Assembly (NCBI GenBank): GCA_035317605.1
Contig: DATHGT010000246.1
Coordinates: 1-24,424 of the forward strand
DNA length: 24,424 nt
DNA from: DATHGT01 sp035317605
GTDB taxonomy: Bacteria > Methylomirabilota > Methylomirabilia > Rokubacteriales > CSP1-6
Direction of reading: 5' to 3'
Position numbers and translations under genes: made by a program. Shown one piece after another: positions 21,569 through 24,424 of the stretch. Each line of letters opens with the position of its first letter. Position 1 is the stretch's first letter. Under the pieces are notes generated by a model, which searched no databases, had not been told where the DNA came from, and was given only the letters and a program-made list of their open reading frames with translations.

Positions 21569-23515
21569 ATGACCGAGTTTGCTCCGATGGAGATCATCTG
21601 GCGGCCGACGCCCGAGGTGGCGGCGCGGGCGCGGATCGGGCGGTTCATGGCCAGGCACGGGTTCGCGTCGCTGGACGCGCTGCACGCCAGGTCGATCGCG
21701 GATCCCGAGTGGTTCTGGGACGCCGTGGCCAAGGACATCGGGCTCGACTGGATCGCGCCCTACCGGCGGGTGCTCGACGAGTCGCGCGGAATCGCGTGGC
21801 CGCGATGGTTCGAGGGCGGGCTGATCAACCTCGCCGCGAACTGCGTCGACCGTCACCTCGGCGAGCGTCGCGATCGGCCCGCGCTGATCTACGAGCCCGA
21901 GACCGGCGACCCGCGGACGCTCACGTTCGGCGAGCTGGCGCGGGAGGTCAACCGGCTGGCCAATGCGCTGCGCGAGCTCGGGGTCGGCGAGGGCGATCGG
22001 GTCGGCATCTTCCTGCCCATCGGGCTCGAGGCGGCCATCGCGTCGCTCGCGGTCGTCCGCATCGGCGCGATCTTCACCCCGTGCTTCTCGGGCTACGGCG
22101 CCCAGGCGGTGGCCTCGCGGCTGATCGACTGCGAGGCCAAGGTGCTGATCACCGCCGACGGCTTCCACCGCCGTGGCCAGCTCGTCCGGATGAAGCAGAC
22201 CGCGGACGAGGCGGCGGCGCTCTCGCCGAGCGTGCGTCACGTGCTGGTCGTGCGGCGTCTCGACGTCGACGTCCCGTGGACGGCGGGGCGTGATCGCTGG
22301 TGGCACGACGCCGTCGCGGGCCAATCGACCGAGTGCCCGCCCGTGGCCGTGGAAGCGGACCGGCCGTGCCTCATCATCTACACGTCGGGGACGACCGGAC
22401 GCCCCAAGGGCGCGGTCCTCACCCATGGAGGGTTCGCGCTCAAGTGCGGATCGGACTGGGCCTACGTGATGGACGTGGGCGCCGACGATCGCGTGTTCTG
22501 GCTCACCGATCTCGGCTGGCTCATGGGGCCCATGCTGATCGTGGGCACCTTGCTTCAGGGCGCCACCGCGGTGCTCTTCGACGGCACCCCGGACTATCCC
22601 GCGCCCGATCGCCTGTGGGCGCTCGCCGCGCGCCACCAGGTCACCGTGATGGGGTTCTCGCCGACGGCCGCGCGCGCGCTGATGCCGCACGGTCCCGAGC
22701 ACGTGCGGCGGCACGATCTCTCGGCGCTGCGGCTGATCGGCTCGACCGGCGAGCCGTGGAACCCCGAGCCCTTCCGCTGGGTGTTCGACAACGTCGGCCA
22801 GGGCCGCGTGCCGATCATCAACTATTCAGGGGGCACCGAGATCTCGGGCGGACTCGTCGCGTCGTTCCCGATCCTCCCGATCAAGCCGTGCTCGTTCGCC
22901 GGTCCCATTCCCGGCATCGCCGCGGACGTGTTCGACGAGAACGGCAAGCCGGTGCGCGGGCAGGTCGGCGAGCTGGTGGTGACACGCCCGTGGCCGGGCA
23001 TGACGGCCGGCTTCTGGCGCGATCCCGCGCGCTACGAGGAGACGTACTGGTCGCGCTGGCCGGGCGTGTGGGTGCACGGCGACTGGGCCTACGTCGACGA
23101 CGAAGGCTTCTGGTTCCTCCAGGGCCGGTCGGACGACACGCTGAAGATCGCGGGCAAGCGTCTGGGGCCGGCGGAGGTCGAGTCGGTGCTGGTGGCCCAT
23201 CCGGCCGTGAACGAGGCGGCGGCGATCGGCGTCCCTCACGACGTCAAGGGCGAGGCCATCGTCTGCTTCGTGGTGCTCAAGCCCGGAGCGACGCCGTCGG
23301 ATACGCTGCGCGAGGAGCTCGCCGATCACGTGGCGCACCAGATGGGCAAACCGTTGCGACCGTCGCGCGTGCTGTTCACGGGCGACCTGCCCAAGACGCG
23401 CAGCGCCAAGATCATGCGGCGCGTGATCCGCGCGACCTACCTCGGTCGTGAGTCCGGCGACCTCTCGTCGCTCGAGAACCCCGCCGCGATCACGATGATC
23501 GCGAAAGCAACCTAG
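21569..23515 (+). CDS. AMP-forming acyl-CoA ligase, acetoacetyl-CoA synthetase-like
   Basis: A 648-residue ANL-superfamily ligase that activates a carboxylate to the acyl-AMP and then to the CoA thioester. The P-loop is YTSGTTGRPK (271-280); GSTGEPWN and NYSGGTEISGG are the later adenylation motifs; the hinge is GRSDDTLKIAGKRLGPAEVE; the catalytic lysine is K614 in KTRSAKIMRR. Length and the N-terminal cap (WFWDAVAKD through PRWFEGGLINLA) place it with acetyl-/acetoacetyl-/propionyl-CoA synthetases. The opening IIWRPTPEVAARARIGRFM and the SGGTEI motif are closer to acetoacetyl-CoA synthetase than to AcsA, which has YWQTE there. A small keto or hydroxy acid is therefore a better guess than acetate (inference). 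K614 is also the usual site of regulatory acetylation in this family. ATG 21569 has GGACGGAG directly upstream. Confidence 0.9.
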   Translation: MTEFAPMEIIWRPTPEVAARARIGRFMARHGFASLDALHARSIADPEWFWDAVAKDIGLDWIAPYRRVLDESRGIAWPRWFEGGLINLAANCVDRHLGERRDRPALIYEPETGDPRTLTFGELAREVNRLANALRELGVGEGDRVGIFLPIGLEAAIASLAVVRIGAIFTPCFSGYGAQAVASRLIDCEAKVLITADGFHRRGQLVRMKQTADEAAALSPSVRHVLVVRRLDVDVPWTAGRDRWWHDAVAGQSTECPPVAVEADRPCLIIYTSGTTGRPKGAVLTHGGFALKCGSDWAYVMDVGADDRVFWLTDLGWLMGPMLIVGTLLQGATAVLFDGTPDYPAPDRLWALAARHQVTVMGFSPTAARALMPHGPEHVRRHDLSALRLIGSTGEPWNPEPFRWVFDNVGQGRVPIINYSGGTEISGGLVASFPILPIKPCSFAGPIPGIAADVFDENGKPVRGQVGELVVTRPWPGMTAGFWRDPARYEETYWSRWPGVWVHGDWAYVDDEGFWFLQGRSDDTLKIAGKRLGPAEVESVLVAHPAVNEAAAIGVPHDVKGEAIVCFVVLKPGATPSDTLREELADHVAHQMGKPLRPSRVLFTGDLPKTRSAKIMRRVIRATYLGRESGDLSSLENPAAITMIAKAT

Positions 23516-23526
23516 GCGGCGCGCGG

Positions 23527-23543
23527 CCGGCGGTGTGCGCCGG
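23527..23543. terminator. Short GC hairpin after the ligase gene
   Basis: CCGGCG (23527-23532) pairs with CGCCGG (23538-23543) around the loop GTGTG, twelve bases after the ligase stop codon. There is no T-run. The stem is short and in GC-rich DNA may be chance. Confidence 0.3.
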
Positions 23544-23580
23544 TGGCGTGAGCGGCATCGGACGTGCAAAACTTCGGGGC

Positions 23581-24424
23581 ATGGACGACAAGCTCTCGCC
23601 CTGGCAACTGGGTGGGCTCACGCCGCGGCAACTCGCCTCCCGCGTGTGGCGCGAGTACGGCGAGGACGAGATCAGCGACCGGGCGGCCTCCCTGTCCTAT
23701 TACTTTCTGTTCGCACTCTTCCCCAGCCTCCTCTTCCTCACGGCACTCCTGGGCATGCTCCCGATTCCCGATCTCATGGAACGGCTCATGGAATACGTGG
23801 ACCAGACGCTGCCCGGTGACGCGGCCTCGGTGCTCCGCAAGACCCTGACGGAGATCCTGCGCGGCAGTCGCGGGAGTTTGCTGTCGATCGGCGTGCTGCT
23901 GGCGCTGTGGTCGGGGTCCAACGGCATGGGCTCGGTGATCGTCGCCCTCAACGTGGCCTACGACGTGGAGGACGCTCGCCCGTGGTGGCGGCAGCGCCTG
24001 GTCGCGATCGCGCTGACCGTGGGCTTCTCGCTGTTCATCCTGGGCGCGCTCCTGCTGATGGTCTTCGGGCCTCGACTGGGGGGCGCGGTGGCCAACGCGC
24101 TCGGCCTGGGCGCGCTGTTCACGGCGGTGTGGAGCCTCGCGAACGTGCCGCTGGCGATGTCGTTCGCGCTGATCGGCATCGCGCTCGTCTACTTTCTGGC
24201 CCCCGCGGTCAAGCAGCAGTGGCGCTGGGTGACGCCCGGCTCCGCGGTCGCGCTGGTGCTGTGGCTCTCGATGTCGTACGGGCTTCGCTTCTACGTCGGA
24301 CACTTCGCGGACTACAACATCACCTACGGCTCGATCGGCGGCGTGATCCTGCTGATGCTGTGGCTCTACCTGACCGGCATCGCGCTGCTGCTGGGCGCCG
24401 AAGTCAACGCCGAGATCGAGCACG
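23581..24424 (+). CDS. YihY/BrkB-family membrane protein, truncated by the window end
   Basis: A 5' fragment of 281 codons running off the right edge. The start ATG 23581 is preceded only by CGGGGC, a weak site. The family signature is present: a cytosolic N-terminus with ISDRAASLSYYFLFALFPSLL around residues 31-51, followed by about six membrane helices, with RWVTPGSAVAL and the conserved YGSIGGVILLMLWLYLTGIALLLGAE near the end, split by the usual Gly-Gly turn. These proteins were once listed as ribonuclease BN by mistake; they are inner-membrane proteins of uncertain, possibly transport, role. What is missing is probably the short hydrophilic C-terminal tail, since the last family helix is already present. 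It is likely transcribed separately from the ligase because a 65-base gap with a small hairpin lies between them. Confidence 0.9.
   Translation, partial: MDDKLSPWQLGGLTPRQLASRVWREYGEDEISDRAASLSYYFLFALFPSLLFLTALLGMLPIPDLMERLMEYVDQTLPGDAASVLRKTLTEILRGSRGSLLSIGVLLALWSGSNGMGSVIVALNVAYDVEDARPWWRQRLVAIALTVGFSLFILGALLLMVFGPRLGGAVANALGLGALFTAVWSLANVPLAMSFALIGIALVYFLAPAVKQQWRWVTPGSAVALVLWLSMSYGLRFYVGHFADYNITYGSIGGVILLMLWLYLTGIALLLGAEVNAEIEH

Noticed and set aside
21065..22714. 549-codon open frame on minus
   Set aside because: It lies opposite the small helical gene and the acyl-CoA ligase and has no recognisable motif.

Overview
The window is 24.4 kb of dense, very GC-rich bacterial chromosome (one 60-base sample, 12301-12360, counts to 43 G/C) with short gaps, many 1-4 base stop/start overlaps and frequent GTG/TTG starts. 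Gene content is that of a free-living, metabolically versatile soil or subsurface bacterium: NitT/TauT-type ABC uptake, a quinone-linked molybdoenzyme, an AMP-forming acyl-CoA ligase, a MetE-like protein and MFS carriers. The style recalls uncultured groups such as Rokubacteria or deep-branching proteobacterial relatives. That is an impression only, since no rRNA or other phylogenetic marker is present. I see no tRNA, rRNA, IS element, phage gene or CRISPR array. No stretch over 300 bases lacks a gene; the longest gaps are about 108-152 bases.

Layout, left to right. (1) 1-2551: 3' end of an unidentified gene (possibly an HpcH/HpaI-type aldolase), two strong hairpins, then a 2-hydroxyacid dehydrogenase and an MFS carboxylate-type carrier, probably one transcript. 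(2) 2556-6157: a convergent GC hairpin, a secreted protein on the minus strand, and divergently a DUF2157 membrane protein translationally coupled to a GDYXXLXY-like/beta-propeller protein. (3) 6203-9486: a NitT/TauT ABC transporter with ATPase and two permeases on plus and a Tat-signal binding protein convergent on minus. The second permease appears to start at CTG. (4) 9633-11803: a lower-GC patch with a small membrane protein, a near-consensus sigma70 promoter, a 2-oxoglutarate/Fe(II) oxygenase and an FkbM methyltransferase. (5) 11859-14530: a haem-oxygenase-like diiron-type protein, an MFS carrier joined by a CTGA overlap, and a cysteine-free Asp/Glu-racemase-fold protein. (6) 14544-20169: a MetE-like zinc protein on minus, divergent from a two-gene Fe-S/NrfD plus molybdopterin oxidoreductase complex. 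A perfect 19-base palindrome lies in the shared control region. (7) 20298-24424: a helical lipoprotein with a small helical partner, an acyl-CoA ligase related to acetoacetyl-CoA synthetase, and the 5' part of a YihY/BrkB membrane protein.

How they work together: carbon-acid handling (dehydrogenase, carrier, ligase), solute uptake (ABC) and a cytoplasm-facing quinone-coupled molybdoenzyme are the clear themes. A link through organosulfur metabolism is possible but speculative. The most unusual sequence-level points are the CTG/TGA start overlaps, the enzyme homologues lacking canonical catalytic residues (no Cys in the racemase-fold protein, no Glu in the dehydrogenase), the propeller fusion next to DUF2157 and the operator-like palindrome.
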